DNA from: Ruminococcus sp.
GTDB lineage: Bacteria > Bacillota > Clostridia > Oscillospirales > Ruminococcaceae
Assembly (NCBI RefSeq): GCF_019417665.1
Contig: NZ_DXUU01000063.1
Coordinates: forward strand, 1-11,454
Length of the DNA: 11,454 nucleotides
Direction of reading: 5' to 3'
The notes under the pieces were generated by a model. The model saw only the letters and a list, made by a program, of their open reading frames with translations. It did not search any database and had not been told where the DNA came from. Shown here piece by piece: positions 1 through 7,300 of this stretch. Positions within the stretch are counted from its first letter, which is position 1; each line of letters starts with the position of its first letter. Both the position numbers and the translations under genes were made by a program.

Positions 1-100
1 GAGCTTTGATGCGTATGATTTTTAGTTCATATATCATCGTGTCGGTACACTAGTTGATCTTCGAGAGTATGTATATCATTTAGAGAATCATGAAGGCAAT

Positions 101-433
101 GTGCAATCGAATGAGATGTCGATCCAGTTTCCGTATCATACAGATCGCCGCATTGTCTGTATTGGCGGTCAGCAATCATGGCAGAAGAAAATACGTAGTT
201 GCTTACCGGATGTTACATTCTGTAAGCCGGATGTGAAAACAAACGTGGCAGCATTTGAATATGCGGATGAAATCTGGATTCAGGTAAATGGATTGCATCA
301 TCAGCAATCTATGCCTGTTATAAATCTGGCTAAAACCAGAAATATTCCTGTAAAATACTTTAGCAAGTCGGGAGCACAACAATGTGCGAAACAGCTTGCC
401 AATCATGATAGAAGTTTCAGAAAAGCTGTATAA
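101..433 (+). CDS. DUF2325-like protein, C-terminal part, possibly 5'-truncated
   Basis: This encodes 110 residues from a GTG start. Residues 17-100 look like a DUF2325 domain: an RIVCIGGQQSWQKK start resembling a nucleotide-binding beta-strand and loop, then an acidic segment, a strand reading ADEIWIQVNGLHHQ, and a C-terminal alternating strand and helix (IPVKYFSKSGAQQCAKQL). The family's biochemical function is not established. The GTG has no convincing ribosome binding site. The same frame stays open upstream to base 26 and reads like protein (VGTLVDLREYVYHLE), but contains no usable start codon and is preceded by an in-frame TAG at 23-25. DUF2325 usually sits at the C-terminus of a longer protein, so this may be the tail of a gene broken by a nonsense mutation. 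The family call is by eye and moderately confident; whether the gene is intact is uncertain. A terminator follows it directly. Confidence 0.6.
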   Translation: MQSNEMSIQFPYHTDRRIVCIGGQQSWQKKIRSCLPDVTFCKPDVKTNVAAFEYADEIWIQVNGLHHQQSMPVINLAKTRNIPVKYFSKSGAQQCAKQLANHDRSFRKAV

Positions 434-460
434 TGAATCAATTATACTGCATGTGATAGG

Positions 461-497
461 AAGCGAGGTATCGGATATGGTGCCTCGTTTTTCTTTT
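461..497 (+). terminator. Intrinsic terminator after the DUF2325-like gene
   Basis: AAGCGAGGTA pairs with TGCCTCGTTT across a 10-base loop, giving a 10-bp stem with two G-U pairs. A T-rich tract (TTTTTCTTTTTT) follows and partly overlaps the stem end. It lies 28 bases after the stop codon, so it closes the first unit and insulates the helicase promoter. Confidence 0.75.
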
Positions 498-571
498 TTC
501 GCACTTTTTGTGTAGAGAAAATTGAAAAGTCATACCACTCACGCCACAATGGCATCAGTGGCATGAAAACT

Positions 572-613
572 CAAAAGTCATTTTTACAAATCCAATTTCT
601 CCTATGATATACT
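572..613 (+). promoter_or_regulatory. Promoter of the SF3 helicase gene, with shared 16-nt element (copy 1)
   Basis: The -35-like TTTACA (583-588) and -10 TATACT (608-613) are 19 bp apart. The -35 lies inside CAAAAGTCATTTTTACAAA (572-590). The same 19 bases recur at 3567-3585, and their last 16 recur at 10743-10758, each time 19 bp before a -10. The 19-bp spacing is longer than the sigma-A optimum of about 17, so the conserved block may be an activator or repressor site, or the mark of a particular sigma factor. A GCCAC/GTGGC inverted repeat (543-547, 558-562) lies just upstream. AAAAGTCAT also occurs at 525-533 without the rest of the block. Confidence 0.7.
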
Positions 614-658
614 GGGATTGTAGCCAAGGAGACATGGCTACACAAACACTGAAATCCC
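614..658 (+). promoter_or_regulatory. Hairpin at the predicted 5' end of the helicase mRNA
   Basis: TGTAGCCA (619-626) and TGGCTACA (635-642) are perfect inverted repeats around an 8-base loop. GGGATT (614-619) and AATCCC (653-658) could form an outer stem. Counting about 7 bases from the -10 places the transcript start near 620, so the inner hairpin would sit at the very 5' end of the message. The loop and flank contain AGGAGA, but the likely ribosome binding site is farther on, at 668-677. A role as an mRNA stabiliser or protein-binding site is inferred. Confidence 0.5.
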
Positions 659-683
659 GGAAGGGTAGGAAGGAAAGCACCAT

Positions 684-2153
684 ATGAATTCATTTTTTCA
701 TCCCAAGCACTATGTCAAGAAAGACAAGAAAATTGAGAAAATGCGCCGTGACAATCATGGTGAGTTGTCGGAGGAGATGAAGGAAATCCAGTTTGCTGAC
801 AGAGGCATATCTTTTGACAAAAATGACAAGCCGATCATTGCTGCCAATCAGTTCATCAAGTACGCTATGACTCGTGTCACTGCCAGAGAAAATGAGGAGG
901 GGATCTGGTTCTACAATTACAAGGCAAAACATTATGACCTGTTGACCTATGAGAAATACAAGAAAATCTTCTTCTACATCATGGAAGAGGCATCCGAAGA
1001 AGTCTGGAGATCGTCCATGGAAAAACAGTACATGGCATATTTCAGAAATAAGGTGGAGCAGTTCCAGATTTCCGGTGACCAGGCAGGGATATTGCAATTC
1101 AATAACTGTATTGTGGACTTCTCTGGTGAGGAAGTAGAAGTATTGGAACCTTCTCCGGCCTATTTCTGCAATTTCAGACTGCCTTATGATTATGATGAGG
1201 AGGCAAAGTGTCCGGCGTTTCGGGAATTTCTCAATGATATTTTTGACGGGGATAACGAAAGAATTGCCCTGATACAGGAAATCATGGGTGCGTGTCTGTT
1301 CTATGAGAAGTGTATGCAGTATCTGGTGGTATTTCTGGGAAACGGCTCGAATGGAAAGTCACTGCTGGCATCCGTCATCAAGCATATGCTGGGGGATCAG
1401 AATGTGTCGGCAATTGCGTTGGACAAACTGAGCGGCGATAAATTTGCAAAACAGAATCTGGACAGAAAGCTATTGAATATTTCCTCTGAAACCAAGTCCG
1501 AAAAGATTTACTCCACTGCCGATCTCAAGGCACTGACAGGCGGTGATTCTGTGGAGGTGGAGAAAAAGTTCAAGGATGCATATACAACAGAAATCTACTG
1601 CAAGTATATCCTGCTTGCCAATGAGATGTTCCAGACGGATGACAACAGCGAAGGGTTTTACAGAAGACTGATTATTGTGCCATTTAATCAGCATTATTAC
1701 AAGCTGATTCCAGGGGAAGAAAAGGATGAAAATAAGCAGTATCAGGATATTTATCTGGAAGGTACACTGACGCAGGAATGTTCCGGTATTTTCAATTTTG
1801 CGCTGGAAGGACTGCTTCGCCTCTGGGAAAATGACTTCCATTTTTCCTATTCTACGGTATGCGAACAGGCAAAGGAACGCTTTAAGAAGGAACACAATAT
1901 TGTCATGGCATTTCTCAATGAATGTCTTCTGATCCGGGGCATAGACAGCAAGGTAAAAGTGAAATCATCAGAACTATTTCCAAAATTCGAGAGATTCTGC
2001 AGAGAAAATCATTATACCAGACAGTATAACAATATGACGAAGGCAAAATTCTTTAAGCTGCTGGATCAGATTATTGCAGATGAGGCATTGGACGTAGCCA
2101 AGAGAAAGAACAGTGACAGTTATTATTTTGTAGGAATGACATTCAAGAAATAA
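684..2153 (+). CDS. SF3 helicase of the P4/D5 type (mobile-element replication)
   Basis: This 489-residue protein is a superfamily 3 helicase of the kind that unwinds replication origins in phages, plasmids and integrative elements, acting as an ATP-driven hexameric ring. A D5_N-like segment covers about residues 85-205. The Walker A motif is GNGSNGKS (219-226). The Walker B region is near KLLNISSET (262-270). SF3 motif C with its sensor Asn is in YILLANEMFQTDD (N313), and the arginine finger is probably in FYRRLIIVPF (R327/R328). The C-terminal region (about 395-489) has a winged-helix look. I see no archaeo-eukaryotic primase or Toprim domain; the N-terminus is short, so any primase must be encoded elsewhere. 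The ATG follows AGGAAGGAAAG with good spacing. The gene has its own promoter and terminator. No integrase or relaxase is visible in the window, so the element type stays open. Confidence 0.9.
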   Translation: MNSFFHPKHYVKKDKKIEKMRRDNHGELSEEMKEIQFADRGISFDKNDKPIIAANQFIKYAMTRVTARENEEGIWFYNYKAKHYDLLTYEKYKKIFFYIMEEASEEVWRSSMEKQYMAYFRNKVEQFQISGDQAGILQFNNCIVDFSGEEVEVLEPSPAYFCNFRLPYDYDEEAKCPAFREFLNDIFDGDNERIALIQEIMGACLFYEKCMQYLVVFLGNGSNGKSLLASVIKHMLGDQNVSAIALDKLSGDKFAKQNLDRKLLNISSETKSEKIYSTADLKALTGGDSVEVEKKFKDAYTTEIYCKYILLANEMFQTDDNSEGFYRRLIIVPFNQHYYKLIPGEEKDENKQYQDIYLEGTLTQECSGIFNFALEGLLRLWENDFHFSYSTVCEQAKERFKKEHNIVMAFLNECLLIRGIDSKVKVKSSELFPKFERFCRENHYTRQYNNMTKAKFFKLLDQIIADEALDVAKRKNSDSYYFVGMTFKK

Positions 2154-2181
2154 CGAAGATTTGGATAAATAATCAGAATGG

Positions 2182-2213
2182 GGGATACGTGTTTCGGCAT
2201 GTATCCTCTTTTT
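2182..2213 (+). terminator. Intrinsic terminator of the SF3 helicase gene
   Basis: GGATACGTG (2183-2191) pairs with CATGTATCC (2198-2206), a 9-bp stem with one G-U pair and a 6-base TTTCGG loop. CTCTTTTT-type sequence follows. It lies about 30 bases after the helicase stop. Confidence 0.85.
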
Positions 2214-2221
2214 GTTCCCAC

Positions 2222-2250
2222 TTGATTTTCTTGTAAAAATCTGATACAAT
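2222..2250 (+). promoter_or_regulatory. Sigma-A-like promoter of the 410-residue HTH protein
   Basis: TTGATT (2222-2227) and TACAAT (2245-2250) are separated by 17 bp, and the leader is only about 23 bases. The spacer contains TTGTAAAAAT (2231-2240), the reverse complement of ATTTTTACAA, which is part of the 16-nt element at the other promoters. Whether that is meaningful is unclear. Confidence 0.75.
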
Positions 2251-2279
2251 AGAATCATATCCAAGAGGAGGGAAAAGCC

Positions 2280-3512
2280 ATGCAGCCGGAGAATTTATAT
2301 GAGAATGTAGGCGCCATGACACGGATGTGTCTGGACAAGATCATGGATTTCAATTACACGTTTCTCGACGATGAAACGGAAGAACTGACGGAGGATTTTC
2401 TTTCCGGGAATTACGCATTCAAAAGTTTTTCCGATGGTTTGACAGAATGCATCCAGCAGCATGGCTTTTTCGGAGATGTGACATCTGTAGCAGAAAAAAC
2501 TGCATTCCTCAAGGAACAATGTCTGCAAAATCATGTCCCACTGAATCCCGCAGTGATCAAAAGCTGGTTTACAGATAAGCGCCCCATTTCGGAACAGAGA
2601 AGCCGGGAAAATGTATTCCGGCTGTGTTTTGCATTGGGATGTACATTGGAGGAAACGACGGATTTCTTCCTGCACGTTTATTTTGAATGCCCCTTTAATT
2701 TTCGGATTGCCAATGAAGCGATTTACTTCTACTGCCTGCTGAATCATCTGGATTATCCCACTGCATTGACATTACAGGAAAAAGCGGATGCTATCCTGAA
2801 ACAAGCAGAAACAAATACCCATGAATCCGCATATGCCTTTACGAAACAAATTGGAACAGAACTGAAAACTATTCATACAGAGGAAGAACTGCTGCAGTAT
2901 TTCCAGAGGCACAGCTACGAATTTCTCAGTGTCAATCAGACGGCTTATGGCTATGCCAATCAGTTGCTGGAGGAATGTACCGAGCTTGCATCCCAACTGT
3001 ACCAATGCTGTCCCGAACTGGAGGAGGAAAGCCGGCATATCGGGAAAAAGAAGAACATTGACTTGTTGCTGTTCATGCTGCTGGGCGTAGACCTGTTAAG
3101 CTATGCCAAGGAAGACAAGAGCCAGTCTTTCGCAAAAGCTGCACAATTTCCGGAACTGATCAAGTCCAATTTTCCATTGAAAATGCAGCTGTCCAATATA
3201 CAGCATCGGAAGAAGGTTTCCTATGATGCCATGCGGAAAGCACTGATTCTGCTGAACTTTTACAGTTATTTTGCCGATATGAAATCAGAAACACTGAAAA
3301 GACATGGTGATTTTTTTGTGATGGAGGAGGATTTTCTAACATTTGTGGAGGAGACCAACGATCTGCTCACTACCTGCGGTTATCCGCCATTCTACGCCAG
3401 AAATCCCTATGACTGGCTGATATTGCACTGCGCCAATCAGCCGGACCCATTGCAGGAATTCCAGAATGCCATGCAGGCATATTATGTTGCACCGTTAGAT
3501 GAGAACTTTTAG
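2280..3512 (+). CDS. 410-residue protein with XRE-like helix-turn-helix segment, function unknown
   Basis: I do not recognise a named family for the full length. Residues about 75-135 look like a divergent XRE-type helix-turn-helix: a helix and turn at NPAVIKSWFTDKRPISEQ, then RENVFRLCFALGCTLEETTDFF, where the short turn and the Leu/Phe spacing match the fold. The remaining roughly 270 residues are predicted helical, without membrane segments, signal peptide or an obvious catalytic motif. Near the C-terminus a distinctive patch reads YDAMRKALILLNFYSYFA (315-332), and RNPYDWLILHC (374-384) follows. The layout suggests a cytoplasmic regulator with a helical sensing or dimerisation domain, which is inference. 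The start is clear: AGGAGG (2266-2271) lies 8 bases before the ATG. It has its own promoter and a strong terminator, so it is a single-gene unit. Confidence 0.75.
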   Translation: MQPENLYENVGAMTRMCLDKIMDFNYTFLDDETEELTEDFLSGNYAFKSFSDGLTECIQQHGFFGDVTSVAEKTAFLKEQCLQNHVPLNPAVIKSWFTDKRPISEQRSRENVFRLCFALGCTLEETTDFFLHVYFECPFNFRIANEAIYFYCLLNHLDYPTALTLQEKADAILKQAETNTHESAYAFTKQIGTELKTIHTEEELLQYFQRHSYEFLSVNQTAYGYANQLLEECTELASQLYQCCPELEEESRHIGKKKNIDLLLFMLLGVDLLSYAKEDKSQSFAKAAQFPELIKSNFPLKMQLSNIQHRKKVSYDAMRKALILLNFYSYFADMKSETLKRHGDFFVMEEDFLTFVEETNDLLTTCGYPPFYARNPYDWLILHCANQPDPLQEFQNAMQAYYVAPLDENF

Positions 3513-3526
3513 AAAATACAAGAATG

Positions 3527-3561
3527 ACCGGTTACAGTCCATAAGCTGTAGCCGGTTTTTT
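3527..3561 (+). terminator. Strong intrinsic terminator after the 410-residue HTH gene
   Basis: ACCGGTTACAG (3527-3537) pairs with CTGTAGCCGGT (3546-3556) in an 11-bp stem with one G-U pair and an 8-base loop. A run of T residues follows to 3561. The next promoter begins six bases later. Confidence 0.92.
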
Positions 3562-3566
3562 CTGTC

Positions 3567-3608
3567 CAAAAGTCATTTTTACAAAGATTTTTTCACTTGA
3601 GATATACT
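3567..3608 (+). promoter_or_regulatory. Promoter of the small two-gene operon, with shared 16-nt element (copy 2)
   Basis: CAAAAGTCATTTTTACAAA (3567-3585) is identical over 19 bases to the copy before the SF3 helicase. TTTACA (3578-3583) and TATACT (3603-3608) are 19 bp apart, the same geometry as in copy 1. The predicted transcript starts near 3615, leaving a leader of about 25 bases that holds an AGGAGG site. Confidence 0.72.
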
Positions 3609-3639
3609 GAAAGCATCCCAGAGGAAAGGAGGAAACCAG

Positions 3640-4065
3640 ATGAATCAGAATGCATTATCTGCGATTTTGCAGGATGGATGTGAACTCATAGATGTGATTT
3701 TATCGGATACAGAAAATCTATCTGTTTCAGAATTTATTCGGATACATGAAAACAATTTTTTCCAATCTGTTCAGCCGATTACGTCACTGCTTGCACCGGA
3801 ATGCAGAACAAATATATCCATTGCCGCAGAAACAGCCTATGTTTTTCTGGTGGGAAGTTATCTTTACTTTCGCCTTACCGGAAAACCAGTAACATGGTTT
3901 GAACGAAGAAGATTTGCGGTATTTCAAAGTCAGTTTGAACCGTTTTTCCGAAGAACATTGTGTACACATATTCCAAATCGCTTTCAGACTTTGGAAGAAC
4001 TGAGGGACTGCCTGCAAAACCAGATAGATCTGATTCAGGATGCTTATGACGATGTATCATTTTAA
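3640..4065 (+). CDS. Hypothetical 141-residue protein, first gene of a two-gene operon
   Basis: I do not recognise this protein. It is predicted mostly helical, with an acidic N-terminal third (residues 11-40), a hydrophobic-aromatic stretch AYVFLVGSYLYFRLTG (66-81) that is followed at once by a basic cluster (FERRRF, 87-92), and an acidic-amphipathic C-terminal helix (about 117-138). The aromatic stretch is too short and polar to call a membrane span with confidence. The start is well supported, with AGGAGG (3627-3632) 7 bases before the ATG. The stop lies inside the next gene, so the two are probably translationally coupled. It is transcribed from the shared-element promoter, which ties it to the SF3 helicase and the last ORF. 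A partner or modulator of the downstream DNA-binding protein is one possibility; nothing in the sequence proves it. Confidence 0.7.
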   Translation: MNQNALSAILQDGCELIDVILSDTENLSVSEFIRIHENNFFQSVQPITSLLAPECRTNISIAAETAYVFLVGSYLYFRLTGKPVTWFERRRFAVFQSQFEPFFRRTLCTHIPNRFQTLEELRDCLQNQIDLIQDAYDDVSF

Positions 4066-4285
4066 CCGAACGCAGCGGATTCTCTCTATCTTCCTGCGCC
4101 TGTTTCAGCAGGAAGAATTGCAGGTTCGCCAGATGTGCGATGACTATCATGTGTCCACAAAGACGATTTATCGGGATTTGCAGGAGATCCGGTGCTTTTT
4201 CTGTAATTCCAGCCCGGAATCGGAATATGTTCTGATCTACAAAAAAGAGAAGAACTGCTTCTTGCTACAAAAGAATACAAAGTAA
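4052..4285 (+). CDS. Small stand-alone winged-helix (HTH_11/DeoR-like) DNA-binding protein
   Basis: This protein of 77-81 residues is essentially one DNA-binding domain. The pattern RTQRILSIFLRLFQQEE, then VRQMCDDYHVSTKTIYRDLQEI, is the classic HTH_11 winged helix found at the N-terminus of WYL and DeoR-type regulators, with VSTKTIYRDLQ as the recognition helix. The last 25 residues (EYVLIYKKEKNCFLL) fit the beta-wing. No effector domain (WYL, sugar-phosphate sensor) follows; the gene stops and a terminator comes next. Three in-frame ATGs at 4040, 4046 and 4052 all lie inside the end of the preceding gene. I chose 4052 because the domain begins right after it, but 4040 gives four extra residues and cannot be excluded. 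It could regulate its own operon and the other shared-element promoters, which is inference. Confidence 0.78.
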   Translation: MYHFNRTQRILSIFLRLFQQEELQVRQMCDDYHVSTKTIYRDLQEIRCFFCNSSPESEYVLIYKKEKNCFLLQKNTK

Positions 4286-4293
4286 AGGAAAAG

Positions 4294-4336
4294 AGCATGT
4301 TGCCTGTGTCGATTGGATGCAGGTGACATGCTTTTT
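4294..4336 (+). terminator. Intrinsic terminator after the winged-helix gene
   Basis: AGCATGTTGCCTG (4294-4306) pairs with CAGGTGACATGCT (4320-4332) over 13 bp, with two G-U wobbles, and a T run follows to 4336. It is unusually compact with its neighbour: the next promoter's -35 begins at 4338. Confidence 0.9.
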
Positions 4337-4337
4337 C

Positions 4338-4366
4338 TTGCAATTTTGTTCTTTTTGTAGTATAAT
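4338..4366 (+). promoter_or_regulatory. Sigma-A-like promoter of the kinase-NB-ARC-TPR gene
   Basis: TTGCAA (4338-4343) and a perfect TATAAT (4361-4366) are 17 bp apart. The predicted start near 4373 gives a leader of about 19 bases. This rules out in-frame ATGs at 4317 and 4365 as true starts and favours 4392. The promoter lacks the shared 16-nt element. Confidence 0.85.
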
Positions 4367-4391
4367 GAAAAAAATGACAGGGGGTGACAGG

Positions 4392-7300
4392 ATGAAACAA
4401 GCACTTTCCTTGCAGGAAATGATCACGCTGAACGAAGTCGGTACCAGCAAAGCATTTTCTTTTCGAATCACAGAACTTGTGGGAATTGGCTCCAGTTGTA
4501 TTGTCTACACAGCTGTATACAACGATGCAGAGGGGAACAGCTTTCCGGTGCGGCTGAAAGAGTGCTATCCGGCAGAATTGGAGATTACCAGAGAATCCGA
4601 TAACAGTCTTTCTGTTCCAGAAGAACAGCGTGCGAGATTGGATGCATTGCTGGAGCACTTCACACAGGGCTACCAGAAGCAGCTGATGTTTCGTCAGATT
4701 CCGGAGAGTATGAACAGCATCAGCAATATTCAGGGCATCTATGAGGGCAACAACACAAAATATATCGCCATGAGCTGTCAGAACGGCATGTGTCTTTCTA
4801 AGGTGAATGATCTGACATTGTATGATATTTTTCGTGTTGTGAAAGCAGTCACCCAGCAGATCGCCAATCTTCATCGGCAGGGGTATTTGTATCTGGACTT
4901 GAAGCCGGAGAATATCTTCCTCTACCCGGAAACACCGGAACTGGTCATGCTGTTTGATTTTGACAGTGCGGTCAGATCGGAAGAATTGCTGGAGCATCCG
5001 GAGTGGTTGTCCTTTACAGAGCAATGGGCAGCCCCGGAAGTGTTGCAGGGAAAGTATGCGAAGATTGGAACTGCATCTGATATTTACGCTATCGGTGCAT
5101 TGCTGTTGTATTTGCTGTTCCATCGGAATCCGCAGTTGTCAGACCGGAGAAAACATGCCTCATGGGAAACGGAGATGCAGGGTAGTATTCTGGCAGAGGA
5201 AAGTCCGGAATGCCGGCGGATGGTAACGGAACTTCTGCACTGGACACTTTGTTCCGATATCCGTGGTCGTTACAGCTCCTGCACGGAAATTTCAGAGGTG
5301 CTGGAAGCGTTTGTTCAAGAATTCCAGAAACCGAAGCCCTATCTGAAAACAGTTCTCCCCATGGGAACTAATTTCTTCTGCGGCCGTGATCGGGAGATTT
5401 CTGAGATACATGGAATATTGCAGGAGGAAACGAATTTCCTGATTCTGCATGGCATCGGAGGTATCGGAAAATCTGAACTGGCAAAGCAGTATGCCAGACG
5501 ATATGCAAAGGAATATGATGCGGTTGTTTTCATGCGGTATTACGGTACGTTTCTGGATTCTGTGATTCTGGACAGTAACTTGCCCATTGTGAATTGTCAG
5601 CGTTCTGAGGAAGAGACTGATGCGGCATATTTTGCACGAAAGTTGCAGGTGTTACGAAAAATCTGCACGCCAAGGCATCTGATCATTCTGGATAACTTTG
5701 ATGCAGAGGAGTGCGACTTTCTTGATGAGATCACGTCTTTGCCATGCAAGTTTCTGATCACTTCCAGAGTGGATTACGCAGAGGTATTTCCGCAATATGA
5801 GGTGGATGTCCTGGAGGAATATGCGGATTTGTATCAGATCGTCACGCATTACTACAAAGAAGATATATCGGAACCGGAAGGAGATGCCATTGAGAATATT
5901 CTCATTGCATTACAGGGTCACACTATGGCAGTCGAGCTGATTGCAAAGCAGATGCAGATACTTTCCGTGACACCAACGCAAATGTATGAGAAGTTGGAAC
6001 ACGCGGGAATCAGCAGCAGTTCCGGAAAGATCAAGCATCTGAAAGACGGGAGATTGCGGAATAACACAGCATATGTTCACATCGAAACATTGTTTACCAT
6101 TCTGGGACTGGACGATACGGAAAAACAAGTACTGCGGAATCTGGCACTCATCGGGCCTAATCCCATTGTCATGAAATATTTGAATGAGCTATGTGAATGG
6201 AATGCAGAAGAAACAACGGCATTGCAGTCTGTGATCTCTGGTGGTTGGGTGCAGGCATATGACCTGGATGGCGTGCAGTGCATTGTATTGCATCCGTTGA
6301 TTTCAGAGGTGTTATGTAATCAACTGCAACCGGACTGCGTTCAATGCGAAACTCTTGTATCCAATGGAGCGGTAATTGCAGCAAATATTGATGATCTGGG
6401 GAATGCTGATGAGAGAAAGCGGAATATCTGCTGGCTGGAACATATGACACAGAATATCCATGGAAAATCTCTGCCATTGGCGGATTTTTTTGATAAGATG
6501 AACTATCCGGTGTATCTGGGAGAAGATAACTACGGGAAAGCGTTATATTGCCTGCAAAGGGAACAGGATATTTTACAGGAAATCGCACCGGAAGATCAGG
6601 AAAAGCTTTTGAATCTGTATTTGTTTTCCGGCACAATTGCGATGAAGCTTGGTGACGCTGAATGTGCAGAAGAATACAACGCGAAAATTGCAGCAATGGA
6701 GGATGTGAAAGACAGTACAAGGATGCTCTGTAATACACGGCTTATGCAGGCGATTGATACCCAGAATTATACTGGTGTAATGCAGGAAGCACAAACGTTA
6801 TTGCAGCTTGCGGAATATGAGAAAGATGACCGTCGGATCGCAGAGGCATACAGCAATTTTGCATGGATAGAAAACAGTTTTGAGGATACAGAAGCGGCAA
6901 TGTCCTATGCAAAGACAGGTACGGAGTATATGGAAAAATATCTGTCTGAACATGAAGTGGAATTTGCAGATGATGCAGAAAATCTGGCGGATTTATACAG
7001 TGACATGGCAAGCATGTATCTGGTTGCCGGTGTCTATGAGAAAGCCATTGTGTACCATCAAAAGACAAAGCGGAAGCTAGATGAGATTTATGGGGAAGAT
7101 TCTGTTCATGATATTTCAGTTTATGTTGCATTTGCAATTTGTAACTTGAAACTTGGAAATTACAGCGAATCCATTGGGAATTTCAAGAATGCATGTGCGT
7201 TGGCAGAAACGTACTATGGGGCAGAACATGCGGAAACAGCGGATGATCTGCGAAGCTATTATGATGGTCTGGTTACGATATGGCAGCATACAGAGGATAC

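Noticed and set aside
4317..4391. Upstream extension of the kinase gene from in-frame ATG at 4317
   Set aside because: The extension covers the preceding terminator arm and the gene's own promoter. The -10 (4361-4366) implies a transcript start near 4373, and GGGGGTG at 4380-4386 fits ATG 4392.
4086..5123. 345-codon minus-strand frame across the winged-helix and kinase genes
   Set aside because: It crosses two well-supported + strand genes, a terminator and a promoter, and its product is rich in His, Cys and Gln without recognisable motifs.
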